Assembly: GCA_023392205.1 (NCBI GenBank)
Contig: JAEVZN010000004.1
Location: 1-11,314, forward strand
From: Pseudomonadota bacterium
GTDB lineage: Bacteria > Pseudomonadota > Alphaproteobacteria > Rhizobiales > Xanthobacteraceae
DNA: 11,314 nucleotides
Direction: 5' to 3'
Part shown: one piece after another, positions 1-5,864 of the stretch
How the letters are laid out: each line of letters opens with the position of its first letter
How positions within the stretch are numbered: the first letter of the stretch is position 1
Made by a program: the position numbers and the translations under genes
The notes under the pieces: generated by a model
Databases searched by the model: none
Told to the model about the DNA's origin: nothing
What the model saw: only the letters and a program-made list of their open reading frames with translations

Positions 1-48
1 ATTCATGAGATAGGGCAGGAAGTCATCAAGTTGAGCTTGCTTGCTCAT
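1..48 (-). CDS. Probable MarR-family regulator, N-terminal fragment (partial)
   Basis: Read on the minus strand from the ATG at 48-46, the sequence gives MSKQAQLDDFLPYLMN and runs off the left edge, so only 16 codons are visible. A short polar start followed by a 'LDDFLPYLxN' stretch resembles the first helix of MarR-type winged-helix regulators, which bind palindromic operators as dimers and often respond to aromatic acids. No convincing Shine-Dalgarno sequence precedes the ATG. The gene lies downstream of the TRAP binding-protein gene on the same strand, 313 bp away, and is a natural candidate to bind the 18-bp palindrome at 1400-1417. That it is a gene start is fairly likely. The family assignment rests on very few residues and is inference. 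Confidence 0.5.
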   Translation of the reverse strand, partial: MSKQAQLDDFLPYLMN

Positions 49-361
49 TTCGGGCCGGGAATGGCCGGCAGCCAGTGATGCGGGATCGAACGGCTGGGCG
101 GCAAAGATAGACGACCCGGAAGATCCGGGGTTAGGGCGACCGTATAGATGAGTCAGGGTGTGCTGCGCTACAACTTTCAGTGCGCGCAGCGCACGGCCGC
201 GGCGTCAGCGTGCCGATTTTCGATGATTCAAAATCGCGCATGTTCGCGCAGGCTGGTCGGGGCGACTGCGCGACGACTCGATCTATGTTGTATGCCGAGA
301 GTCGCGTGCAGCATTAAAGCTGAAGTCCTGCCAAGGCTGCACGTGTCCGCTTGCGGGGTAA
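49..361. other. Hairpin-rich gap between the TRAP binding-protein gene and the MarR-like gene
   Basis: I see no convincing gene in these 313 bp; the open frame on the plus strand (148-453) has no family resemblance and runs into the end of the TRAP gene. The gap holds several exact inverted repeats: CCCGGA/TCCGGG (115-129, 3-nt loop), GTGCGC/GCGCAC (180-194, 3-nt spacer), CGATTTT/AAAATCG (214-236) and CGTGCAGC/GCTGCACG (305-343). None is followed by a clear T run on either strand, so none is a standard intrinsic terminator. It probably contains the leader and promoter of the minus-strand regulator, but no good -35/-10 pair stood out. Confidence 0.5.
303..345 (-). repeat. Long-stem inverted repeat after the TRAP gene
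   Basis: The arms CGTGCAGC (305-312) and GCTGCACG (336-343) pair perfectly over 8 bp, with a G-T and a further C-G pair outside, around a 23-nt loop. The repeat starts about 17 bp past the TRAP stop codon in the direction of that gene. It could cap the 3' end of the TRAP transcript or attenuate read-through into the MarR-like gene. It lacks a T run, so a Rho-independent terminator is unlikely. Confidence 0.35.
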
Positions 362-371
362 CTAGTTACCC
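356..371. repeat. Perfect 16-bp palindrome spanning the TRAP stop codon
   Basis: GGGTAACTAGTTACCC equals its own reverse complement. It contains the TAG stop of the TRAP binding protein (364-362 on the minus strand), so its arms encode the last residues and the first bases past the gene. There is no T run, and the role is unknown: an RNA-stabilising 3' structure, a protein site, or chance. Confidence 0.45.
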
Positions 372-1330
372 GACAAGGCGCGGAGCTTTTTCCCAGTCTC
401 GGGCGACTTCGCAATCACCGACTCCCAGCCAACCTCGTTCGCGCGGTCGATGAATTTCTTTGCTTCGTCCGGACCGAAGTCGATGGACTTGATCCCCGAT
501 TTGATATGTCGTTCGCGCTCAGCTTCGACAGCCGCAATATTCTCGCTGTCGAGCGCCTCCAGCCAGAGTGCAGCATCGTTGAGGACTTTGCGTTGAGAGT
601 CGGTCAGTGACTTCCAGGTGTCGAGATTGACCAGAACGCTAACTTCGACGCTGTAGAAGGCCGGCTCCACGCGGAACTTGGTCACCTTGTCCCATCCAAG
701 ATCGAATATCCCGATGGCCGGCCAGCCGTAACCGTCGACCACACCGCGTTCGAGTGCTGTGTAGACTTCACCGGGCGGTGTCGTGATCGGCGTTCCGTTC
801 ATCGCTTGTACGATATCCCGGTAAACAGGCGTCACCCGAATTTTCAAGCCGGTAAAGTCGAGCTTGTCGATATTTTTGTTCAGAAAGATATGGAACGGAA
901 TATTGTGAAACTGGCGCGTGAGATAAAATGAATTCAGCTTCTGATTATGCAGCTCATTCAGGTATTCCCACGTTCCATCCTTGCGCTGTTCGCTCATCGG
1001 CTTCGAAATAAGCTTGATGGCGTCGGCTTCCGGCAAGAGGTTGGTATAGAAGGCGCCGGGCACATTGGCCATATCGACCACCTTCGAGCGGACGGCATTC
1101 CCGACCTCAAAGGGCGGCATGGCGCGCGGTCCACCGATGTAGTTGATCTGGATGACGCCCTTGCCGTCCTTGTTCACCTTTTCGATAAAACGTTCGAAAT
1201 TCTTGGAAAACTGCGTGCCCTCGGCGAACGCCGTCACCGCGCGAAGCGTAACTTCCTGTGCCAGCGCAGCTGAATATGTCGTTGCGACCATAAAGGCCGA
1301 GGACAGCAAGCCTAAGGATATCCGTCTCAT
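362..1330 (-). CDS. TRAP transporter substrate-binding protein, DctP family
   Basis: A 322-residue periplasmic binding protein for a tripartite ATP-independent (TRAP) transporter, which takes up organic acids using an ion gradient. Residues 1-24 form a Sec signal peptide (two Arg, hydrophobic stretch, cleavage after A-L-A). The mature part has the DctP layout: 'LKIRVTP' carrying Arg165, the usual carboxylate-binding arginine, followed by 'GTPITTPPGEVYTALERGVVDG' in two segments near residues 179-200, the family signature. Length is typical. The start has a good ribosome site (GGGAG, 7 bases before the ATG, minus strand). No DctQ/DctM membrane partners are visible; they may lie left of the window or elsewhere. 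It is divergent from the indolepyruvate oxidoreductase operon, and the 18-bp palindrome overlaps its predicted promoter, suggesting shared control and possibly uptake of a 2-oxo or aromatic acid. By eye its base composition is less GC-rich than the genes to the right. Substrate unknown. Confidence 0.92.
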   Translation of the reverse strand: MRRISLGLLSSAFMVATTYSAALAQEVTLRAVTAFAEGTQFSKNFERFIEKVNKDGKGVIQINYIGGPRAMPPFEVGNAVRSKVVDMANVPGAFYTNLLPEADAIKLISKPMSEQRKDGTWEYLNELHNQKLNSFYLTRQFHNIPFHIFLNKNIDKLDFTGLKIRVTPVYRDIVQAMNGTPITTPPGEVYTALERGVVDGYGWPAIGIFDLGWDKVTKFRVEPAFYSVEVSVLVNLDTWKSLTDSQRKVLNDAALWLEALDSENIAAVEAERERHIKSGIKSIDFGPDEAKKFIDRANEVGWESVIAKSPETGKKLRALSGN

Positions 1331-1397
1331 CGTGTCACTCCCAGCGTGGTGAAACCGAAGGTACAGAAAAATGAAACTGGTCAGGATCCAGAAGAAT

Positions 1398-1425
1398 AGT
1401 ATATTCGCGCGAATATAAATTGCAA
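1398..1425 (-). promoter_or_regulatory. Predicted promoter of the TRAP binding-protein gene
   Basis: On the minus strand TTGCAA (1425-1420) and TATACT (1403-1398) are separated by 16 bp, a good sigma-70-type -35/-10 pair located about 70 bp upstream of the start codon. The spacer and most of the -10 box lie inside the 18-bp palindrome, so a bound regulator would block polymerase. Inferred from consensus matching only. Confidence 0.5.
1400..1417. promoter_or_regulatory. Perfect 18-bp palindromic operator candidate
   Basis: TATATTCGCGCGAATATA is identical to its reverse complement and is the most symmetric AT-flanked element in the intergenic region 1331-1468. It sits between two diverging genes. 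It overlaps the minus-strand -10 box (TATACT), and its own left edge, TATATT (1400-1405), could serve as the plus-strand -10 for the oxidoreductase operon (with a poor -35, TGGTCA, at 1378-1383). Length and symmetry fit a MarR-type dimer site. The likely ligand is the regulator starting at 48 on the minus strand, but this is inference. Confidence 0.65.
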
Positions 1426-1468
1426 ATCAGATTTGGCTCGCACTTGCCTCGACCGGAATGAGGAAACG

Positions 1469-3610
1469 ATGGCTGAAAGATCTTTCAGGAATGAGGTTGA
1501 AAAGCTTCGTCTGGGCGACGGACAGGAATTCAGGGGCGAAGCCATTTTGGCCGTTACGAAAGCGCTGTTGCAGTGCGGGGTCGCATATGTGTCCGGCTAT
1601 CAGGGCGCGCCGGTCTCGCACCTCATTGACGTGCTCAACGATGCGCAGGAACTGTTGGGCGAGCTTGGCGTTCGCTTTGAATCCGCCGCGAACGAAAGCG
1701 CCGCTGCCGCCTCTCTGGCGGCCTCGGTGAATTATCCGTTGCGAGGCGCGTGCACGTTTAAGGCAACCGTCGGTACGAATGTCGCGTCCGACGCGATTGC
1801 AAATCTTGCATCCGGAGGGGTGAAAGGCGGCGCGCTCATTATCGTGGGCGAGGATTACGGCGAGGGCTCTTCGATCATTCAGGAGCGCAGCCATGCCTTC
1901 GCAATGAAGTCGCAGGTATGGTTGCTGGACCCGCGGCCCGATGTCGCGTCCATTGTAAAATGCGTGGAGTCGGGATTTGCGCTCTCCGAGGCCAGCAACA
2001 CCCCGGTCATGCTGGAACTCCGGATTCGTGCCTGTCATGTCTACGGCAGCTTCATCGCGAAAGATAACGTCAAGCCGCATTTGTCCGGCTTGGGCGCGCT
2101 CGCGAATCCGAGTCGCGATCTGGCGCGCATCGCCTTGCCGCCGACCACTTACGCCCATGAGAGGGAAAAGATCGAGCAGCGCTGGCCGGCCGCGGTGAAT
2201 TTTATTGTCGAGAACAGGATCAATGAATTCTTCGACGGTGACGTGTCCGATGTCGGCATTGTCATGCAGGGCGGCATGTACAACAACGTGCTGCGGGCGA
2301 TGGAGATCCTGGGCCTCGCCGATATCTACGGCAACAGCCGCGTTCCGCTCTACGTGCTCAACTGCACCTATCCGCTGGTCGATGCCGAGTTCGTGCGCTT
2401 CTGCGCCGGCAAGAAAGCGATCATGCTGATCGAGGAGGGCCAGCCGGAATTCATCGAGCAGGCCATGAGTACGATATTGCGGCGCGCCGATATCCAGACG
2501 CGGATCGAGGGCAAGTCGGTGCTGCCGATGGCCGGCGAATATACCGGCGGTGTGCTGAAGGCTGGCATCCAGAAATTCTGCACCCTGCATCGTCCGGATA
2601 TTCTTGCGCCAGATGAGCCAATCCAGACCAATAAGAGCCTGCCGGCGGCGCTGGAGACGCTCGGGACCAATGTGCAGGGGCGGCCGCCATCCTTCTGCAC
2701 CGGTTGCCCGGAGCGGCCGATCTTCTCGGCCATGAAGCTCGTGCAGCAGGAGCTAGGGCCACAGCACGTGAGCAGCGACGTCGGGTGTCACCTGTTTTCT
2801 ATTTTGCCGCCGTTCAGTATCGGCAATACCATGACTGGGTACGGATTGGGTGGTGCGGCTGCAGGTGCGTTGTCGGGCGCGCCGGGCCGGAGATCGATTG
2901 CCATTTTCGGCGACGGCGGCTTCTGGCATAACGGCCTTGTGTCGAGTGTCGGCCATCAGGTCTTCAACAAGACCGACGGCGTGATGCTGATTGTCGATAA
3001 CGGCTATGCCGCCGCAACCGGGGGGCAGGATATTCTGTCGTCTGCCGCGAACGTGGAGACGCGCTCCACACAGCATCCGATCGAGAAGGCGGTGCGCGGC
3101 GTCGGCGTCGAGTGGGTGCGGCACATCACCCGCACCTACGATGTCGCGAAGATGCGCGATACCTTGCGTGACGCGCTGACGACCGAGACCAAGGGGCCGA
3201 AGGTCATCATCGCCTCGTCGGAATGCATGCTCAACAAGCAACGCCGCGTGAAGCCATTGTTGCGCGAGGCGGTGAAGCGCGGTGAGCGCGTGGTGCGCGA
3301 CCGGTTCGGCGTCGATCCCGACACCTGCACGGGCGATCATTCCTGCATCCGGCTGTCGGGCTGTCCGTCGCTGACCATTGCGCCCAATCTCGACCCGCTG
3401 CGGCGCGATCCGGTGACGCGGGTGATCAACACCTGCGTCGGCTGCGGCAATTGCGGCGAGGTCGCGCATGCGGCGGTGTTGTGCCCGTCCTTCTACCAGG
3501 CCTCGATCGTCGATAACCCGACCGGCTGGGACAAATTCCGGCAGCGCATGCGCGATGCGGTGATCGGCTTCTTCCAGCGCCGTCTGGAGCGCAAGGCGGT
3601 GACGGCATGA
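1469..3610 (+). CDS. Indolepyruvate (2-oxoacid) ferredoxin oxidoreductase alpha subunit
   Basis: A 713-residue ThDP enzyme subunit. The complex decarboxylates an aryl-pyruvate such as indolepyruvate or phenylpyruvate to its acyl-CoA and passes electrons to an iron-sulfur acceptor. The N-terminal pyrimidine-binding region shows 'GYQGAPVSHLIDVL', 'ESAANESAAAA' and 'FKATVGTNVASDA'. The central ThDP region begins with 'CTGCPERPIFSAMK' and contains GDG (481-483) with a downstream Asn in 'VDNGYAAATGG', the ThDP-Mg motif. The C-terminus carries cysteines at 620, 626, 632 and 656, 659, 662, 672: the second group looks like a normal Cx2Cx2C...CP cluster, while the first is spaced Cx5Cx5CP and has only three cysteines. 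I chose ATG 1469 because GAGG lies just before it; the TTG at 1433 would add 12 residues without a ribosome site. It overlaps the beta gene by ATGA. Substrate preference cannot be read from the sequence. Confidence 0.9.
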   Translation: MAERSFRNEVEKLRLGDGQEFRGEAILAVTKALLQCGVAYVSGYQGAPVSHLIDVLNDAQELLGELGVRFESAANESAAAASLAASVNYPLRGACTFKATVGTNVASDAIANLASGGVKGGALIIVGEDYGEGSSIIQERSHAFAMKSQVWLLDPRPDVASIVKCVESGFALSEASNTPVMLELRIRACHVYGSFIAKDNVKPHLSGLGALANPSRDLARIALPPTTYAHEREKIEQRWPAAVNFIVENRINEFFDGDVSDVGIVMQGGMYNNVLRAMEILGLADIYGNSRVPLYVLNCTYPLVDAEFVRFCAGKKAIMLIEEGQPEFIEQAMSTILRRADIQTRIEGKSVLPMAGEYTGGVLKAGIQKFCTLHRPDILAPDEPIQTNKSLPAALETLGTNVQGRPPSFCTGCPERPIFSAMKLVQQELGPQHVSSDVGCHLFSILPPFSIGNTMTGYGLGGAAAGALSGAPGRRSIAIFGDGGFWHNGLVSSVGHQVFNKTDGVMLIVDNGYAAATGGQDILSSAANVETRSTQHPIEKAVRGVGVEWVRHITRTYDVAKMRDTLRDALTTETKGPKVIIASSECMLNKQRRVKPLLREAVKRGERVVRDRFGVDPDTCTGDHSCIRLSGCPSLTIAPNLDPLRRDPVTRVINTCVGCGNCGEVAHAAVLCPSFYQASIVDNPTGWDKFRQRMRDAVIGFFQRRLERKAVTA

Positions 3611-5145
3611 ACACGCCACTTGTCGATACCCGCGGCGCCGCAAAGGTCCGCCCGATCACCATCGCCATTCTGGCGATGGGCGGCGAGGGCGGCGGGGTGC
3701 TCGCCGACTGGATCATCGACCTTGCCGAGCATGGCGGCTATCTCGCGCAGATGACCTCGGTGCCCGGCGTCGCCCAGCGCACCGGCGCCACCATCTATTA
3801 TGTCGAGCTGTTCCCGAAGGCGGCCGCACGCGACCAAAAACCCGTATTGGCGCTGATGCCGGTGCCGGGCGATGTCGATATCGTGCTGGCCTCGGAACTG
3901 ATGGAAGCGGGCCGTGCGATCACCCGCGGCTTGGTGACGCCCGACCGCACGACGCTGATTGCGTCCACGCACCGGGTCTTCACGATGCTGGAGCGCACGG
4001 CGCTGGCCGATGGCCGCGTCGATGGCGCGGCGCTGTTGAAATCGACCGAAGAAGCCTCGCGCCGTTTGCATGCCTTCGACATGGCGAGCATCGCGGAAGC
4101 CACCGGCAGTCTGGTGAGTGCCGTGCTTTTCGGCGCCCTGGCCGGGTCCGGCACGCTGCCGTTCCAGCGCATGGCGTTCGAGGCGACGATCCGGCGCGGT
4201 GGTGTCGGCGTGGAATCCAGTGTGCGCGCCTTCAATGCGGGCTTCGAGGCGGCGGCGTCCGGCAATACGCCGGCGCTTCCCTCCGAATTGCCGTTCGATC
4301 CGCAGGCCCGCGACAGCGCCGTTGCGAAGCTGGTCTCCGGCATCGATGCGCAGCTCTCCATCGTGTCGCGCCCGATTGTCAGCGCCGGCGTGGTGCGGCT
4401 TGCCGATTACCAGAACGAGGATTACGCCAGGCTCTATCTGCAACGCCTGGAGCCATTGCTGGCGATCGAGACGGCGCGTCCGGGCAAGCCGGATGAGTTG
4501 CTCACCGAAGTCGCGCGGCAGCTTGCGCTTGCCATGTCTTATGAAGACACGATCCGGGTGGCAGAGTTGAAGATCCGCGCCTCGCGCTTCGAGCGCGTGC
4601 GCCAGGAAGTCATCGTCAAGCCGGGGCAACTGCTCGACATTGTCGAATACATGCATCCGCGCACGCAGGAGATCGCCGAGACATTGCCGGCCGGTCTTGG
4701 TCGCTGGCTGCTGCGGACGGGATGGGCGCGCGGTATCGTCGACCGCTTCACGACCAGGGGCCGCAGGGTCAAGACGTCGTCGATCCACGGCTTCATGCTG
4801 CTCTATTTCGTAGCCAGCATGAAGGGCATGCGTCCGCGCTCGCTGCGCTGGATCGACGAGCAGAACCGCATCACCGACTGGCTCGCGCGTGTGGTGGAGA
4901 TCGCGCCGGTCGATTATCCGCTGGCGGTGGAGGTTGCGCATTGCCTGGGCCTGGTGAAGGGCTATGGCGATACGCATGCGCGCGGCCGCGAGAGTTACGA
5001 GACGCTCATGGCGCTGCTGCCCAAGCTGCGCGAACGCGGCGACGCCGCCCGCGAGCTTGCAGGCTTGCGCAAGGCGGCACTCTCCGACGATAGCGGCAAC
5101 GCGTTGAAGACGGCGCTGGCGGCGCTTGAGACGACGCGCGCGTGA
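3607..5145 (+). CDS. Indolepyruvate oxidoreductase beta subunit with C-terminal extension (DUF6537-like)
   Basis: A 512-residue partner of the preceding alpha subunit. Residues about 18-215 match the gamma/beta domain of 2-oxoacid:acceptor oxidoreductases: 'ILAMGGEGGGVLADWI' near the start, 'SVPGVAQRTGATIYYVEL' and 'DVDIVLASELMEAGRAI'. This domain contacts CoA and the alpha subunit. Typical beta subunits of archaeal type are near 200 residues; here about 290 further residues follow, mostly helical and Arg/Glu/Ala-rich ('GLGRWLLRTGWARGIV', 'ARWIDEQNRI'-like stretches), matching my memory of the DUF6537 extension in bacterial family members. Its function is not established. The start codon overlaps the alpha stop (ATGA), implying translational coupling and equal stoichiometry. 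A terminator-like hairpin follows about 35 bp after the stop. Family assignment is confident, the domain name less so. Confidence 0.88.
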   Translation: MNTPLVDTRGAAKVRPITIAILAMGGEGGGVLADWIIDLAEHGGYLAQMTSVPGVAQRTGATIYYVELFPKAAARDQKPVLALMPVPGDVDIVLASELMEAGRAITRGLVTPDRTTLIASTHRVFTMLERTALADGRVDGAALLKSTEEASRRLHAFDMASIAEATGSLVSAVLFGALAGSGTLPFQRMAFEATIRRGGVGVESSVRAFNAGFEAAASGNTPALPSELPFDPQARDSAVAKLVSGIDAQLSIVSRPIVSAGVVRLADYQNEDYARLYLQRLEPLLAIETARPGKPDELLTEVARQLALAMSYEDTIRVAELKIRASRFERVRQEVIVKPGQLLDIVEYMHPRTQEIAETLPAGLGRWLLRTGWARGIVDRFTTRGRRVKTSSIHGFMLLYFVASMKGMRPRSLRWIDEQNRITDWLARVVEIAPVDYPLAVEVAHCLGLVKGYGDTHARGRESYETLMALLPKLRERGDAARELAGLRKAALSDDSGNALKTALAALETTRA

Positions 5146-5181
5146 GCATTTTTCCTCTCGCGGATCGTGGCGCGACCCAAT

Positions 5182-5215
5182 CGCATCGCGCGTGACTGCG
5201 CGTTGCGTCCTTTTT
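5182..5215 (+). terminator. Probable intrinsic terminator of the oxidoreductase operon
   Basis: The arms CGCA-T-CGCGC (5182-5191) and GCGCG-T-TGCG (5198-5207) pair over 9 bp with one T-T mismatch around the loop GTGACT, then TCC and five T (5211-5215) follow. It lies about 35 bp past the beta-subunit stop. The stem is GC-rich and the T run immediate, so Rho-independent termination is plausible. Confidence 0.6.
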
Positions 5216-5217
5216 GG

Positions 5218-5241
5218 TTGACACCGCACGCGCAGGCGGTG
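5218..5241 (+). promoter_or_regulatory. Consensus -35 hexamer overlapping an inverted repeat
   Basis: TTGACA (5218-5223) is a perfect -35 box directly after the terminator, upstream of the 45-aa gene. An inverted repeat CACCGC (5222-5227) / GCGGTG (5236-5241) overlaps it. No good -10 box lies 16-18 bp downstream, so promoter activity is uncertain; the repeat may be a protein site or a second hairpin. Confidence 0.25.
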
Positions 5242-5292
5242 CGTCCATTTTACTGCGATGTGGCGGAACGCGAAGAAGCGGCCTGACGTTGG

Positions 5293-5310
5293 CTCCGTAA
5301 CGACACGGAG
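5293..5310 (+). promoter_or_regulatory. Hairpin containing the ribosome binding site of the 45-aa gene
   Basis: CTCCGT (5293-5298) pairs perfectly with ACGGAG (5305-5310) around the loop AACGAC. The 3' arm contains GGAG (5307-5310), the Shine-Dalgarno sequence six bases before the ATG at 5317. If the hairpin forms in the mRNA, translation initiation would be masked, which suggests conditional translation. A six-base stem is modest, so this may be chance. Confidence 0.45.
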
Positions 5311-5316
5311 ATTGTC

Positions 5317-5454
5317 ATGGATACTTCACAACTGATCCCGGCGCTCATGTTCATGACGCTCGGCGCAGGTCTGCTCTTTGGTGTATTGCAGCTCGTCTGG
5401 TTTCTGCGCCGCCGCCGCAATCGCGAAACCGCGAAAAGCGCATTGCTGGATTGA
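5317..5454 (+). CDS. Small single-pass membrane protein, 45 aa, unknown function
   Basis: A 45-codon reading frame starting MDTSQLIPALM and ending in TGA at 5452-5454. Residues about 7-30 form one hydrophobic membrane segment (with GAGLLFG and W28), followed at once by RRRRNRETAK, so the positive-inside rule puts the C-terminus in the cytoplasm. An exact GGAG lies six bases before the ATG, and the membrane/basic pattern is unlikely in random sequence. It stands between a terminator and the egtB gene and may be monocistronic. An overlapping open frame on the same strand (from 5378) has no ribosome site or recognisable pattern. I do not recognise the family; such proteins are often partners of membrane complexes or stress proteins, but nothing here shows which. 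Confidence 0.65.
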   Translation: MDTSQLIPALMFMTLGAGLLFGVLQLVWFLRRRRNRETAKSALLD

Positions 5455-5806
5455 CGATGAGGTCCGCTGCAATGCGCACAGCGCCATAAGTGCGCTCCAC
5501 AGAATTGTCCAGAAGACTGCAAAGCAGACGCAGAACCTCGCCGAACAGCGGAGAAATCCCCCGGTTATCGCGGGTGTTCTGGCGGAAATTCCCCAAGGCG
5601 TTCGTATCTGCTCGGGCAGGATAGCGCGCGCCGCGGTCCTCGCTCGCGCGCGCATGTCACGGCGCGATACTTCAACACATCCCGGTCAGGGGTTGATTTT
5701 GCTGCCATTTTTTTGTGTCTTGTCACGACGGAACAAAATCGGGGTTCGGTTATTGGAAAAGGCTGTACCCATCGTTATCTCGGTCAGCCGGGGAGGCCAT
5801 CCCAAC
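5455..5806. other. Non-coding stretch between the small membrane gene and egtB
   Basis: No gene is supported here; open frames on both strands lack family resemblance and plausible starts. It contains GCGCAC/GTGCGC (5474-5495), about 20 bp after the 45-aa gene and without a T run, and a perfect 8-bp GCGCGCGC inverted repeat (5624-5631 and 5646-5653) with a 14-nt spacer. A run of seven T (about 5708-5714) marks an AT-richer segment that likely begins the egtB promoter region. Confidence 0.5.
5753..5780 (+). promoter_or_regulatory. Weak candidate promoter for egtBD
   Basis: TTGGAA (5753-5758) and TTATCT (5775-5780) are separated by 16 bp, about 65 bp before the egtB start. Both hexamers deviate from consensus. 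Chosen because it lies in the AT-richer part of the gap just upstream of the GGGGAGG ribosome site; evidence is weak. Confidence 0.25.
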
Positions 5807-5836
5807 ATGCAATTTCAATCCGACATGCAATTTTAG
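5807..5836 (+). CDS. Possible 9-codon leader peptide upstream of egtB
   Basis: The ATG at 5807 follows a good Shine-Dalgarno sequence (GGGGAGG, 5790-5796, 10-base spacing) and encodes MQFQSDMQF before TAG at 5834-5836, 8 bp ahead of the egtB ATG. The best ribosome site in the region therefore serves this mini-ORF, not egtB itself, which has only a weak AGG. It could couple or attenuate egtB translation, or be a by-product of the local repeat. No peptide evidence exists in the sequence. Confidence 0.3.
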   Translation: MQFQSDMQF

Positions 5837-5864
5837 GCCCAAATATGCAAATTCAGGCCCACAA
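5807..5864 (+). repeat. Imperfect triple tandem repeat at the egtB start
   Basis: Three successive units begin with ATGCAA: 5807-5824 (18 bp), 5825-5844 (20 bp) and 5845-5864 (20 bp). Units 2 and 3 share ATGCAA, TT and AGGCCCA; units 1 and 2 share ATGCAATTT. The third unit's ATG is the probable egtB start. The length changes put copies 1 and 2 in one frame and copy 3 in another. It looks like duplication of a start-codon region followed by drift. Confidence 0.5.

Noticed and set aside
148..453. 101-codon plus-strand frame at the left end
   Set aside because: It overlaps the 3' end of the TRAP gene, is rich in Cys/Arg/Ser with no fold pattern, and has no ribosome site.
1433..1468. TTG start adding 12 residues to the alpha subunit
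   Set aside because: No Shine-Dalgarno precedes it, while GAGG sits directly before the ATG at 1469.
1427..2590. 387-codon minus-strand frame antisense to the alpha subunit
   Set aside because: The alpha subunit on the plus strand is well supported by ThDP and iron-sulfur motifs; the antisense frame shows no domain.
3493..5229. 578-codon open frame on the minus strand, antisense to the beta subunit
   Set aside because: It is opposite a recognisable oxidoreductase gene, its product is Arg/His/Gln-rich without motifs, and such frames are common opposite GC-rich genes.
5624..5653. 8-bp GCGCGCGC inverted repeat as a terminator
   Set aside because: Alternating GC sequence gives such repeats easily and no T run follows on either strand.
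5700..5716. T-run (seven T) as an intrinsic terminator
   Set aside because: No stable GC hairpin stands immediately before it; it is more likely promoter-region AT richness.
5378..5836. 152-codon plus-strand frame overlapping the 45-aa gene
   Set aside because: No ribosome site or recognisable composition; the overlapping 45-codon frame has a better start and a clear membrane pattern. Its last nine codons coincide with the egtB leader ORF, which has its own ribosome site.
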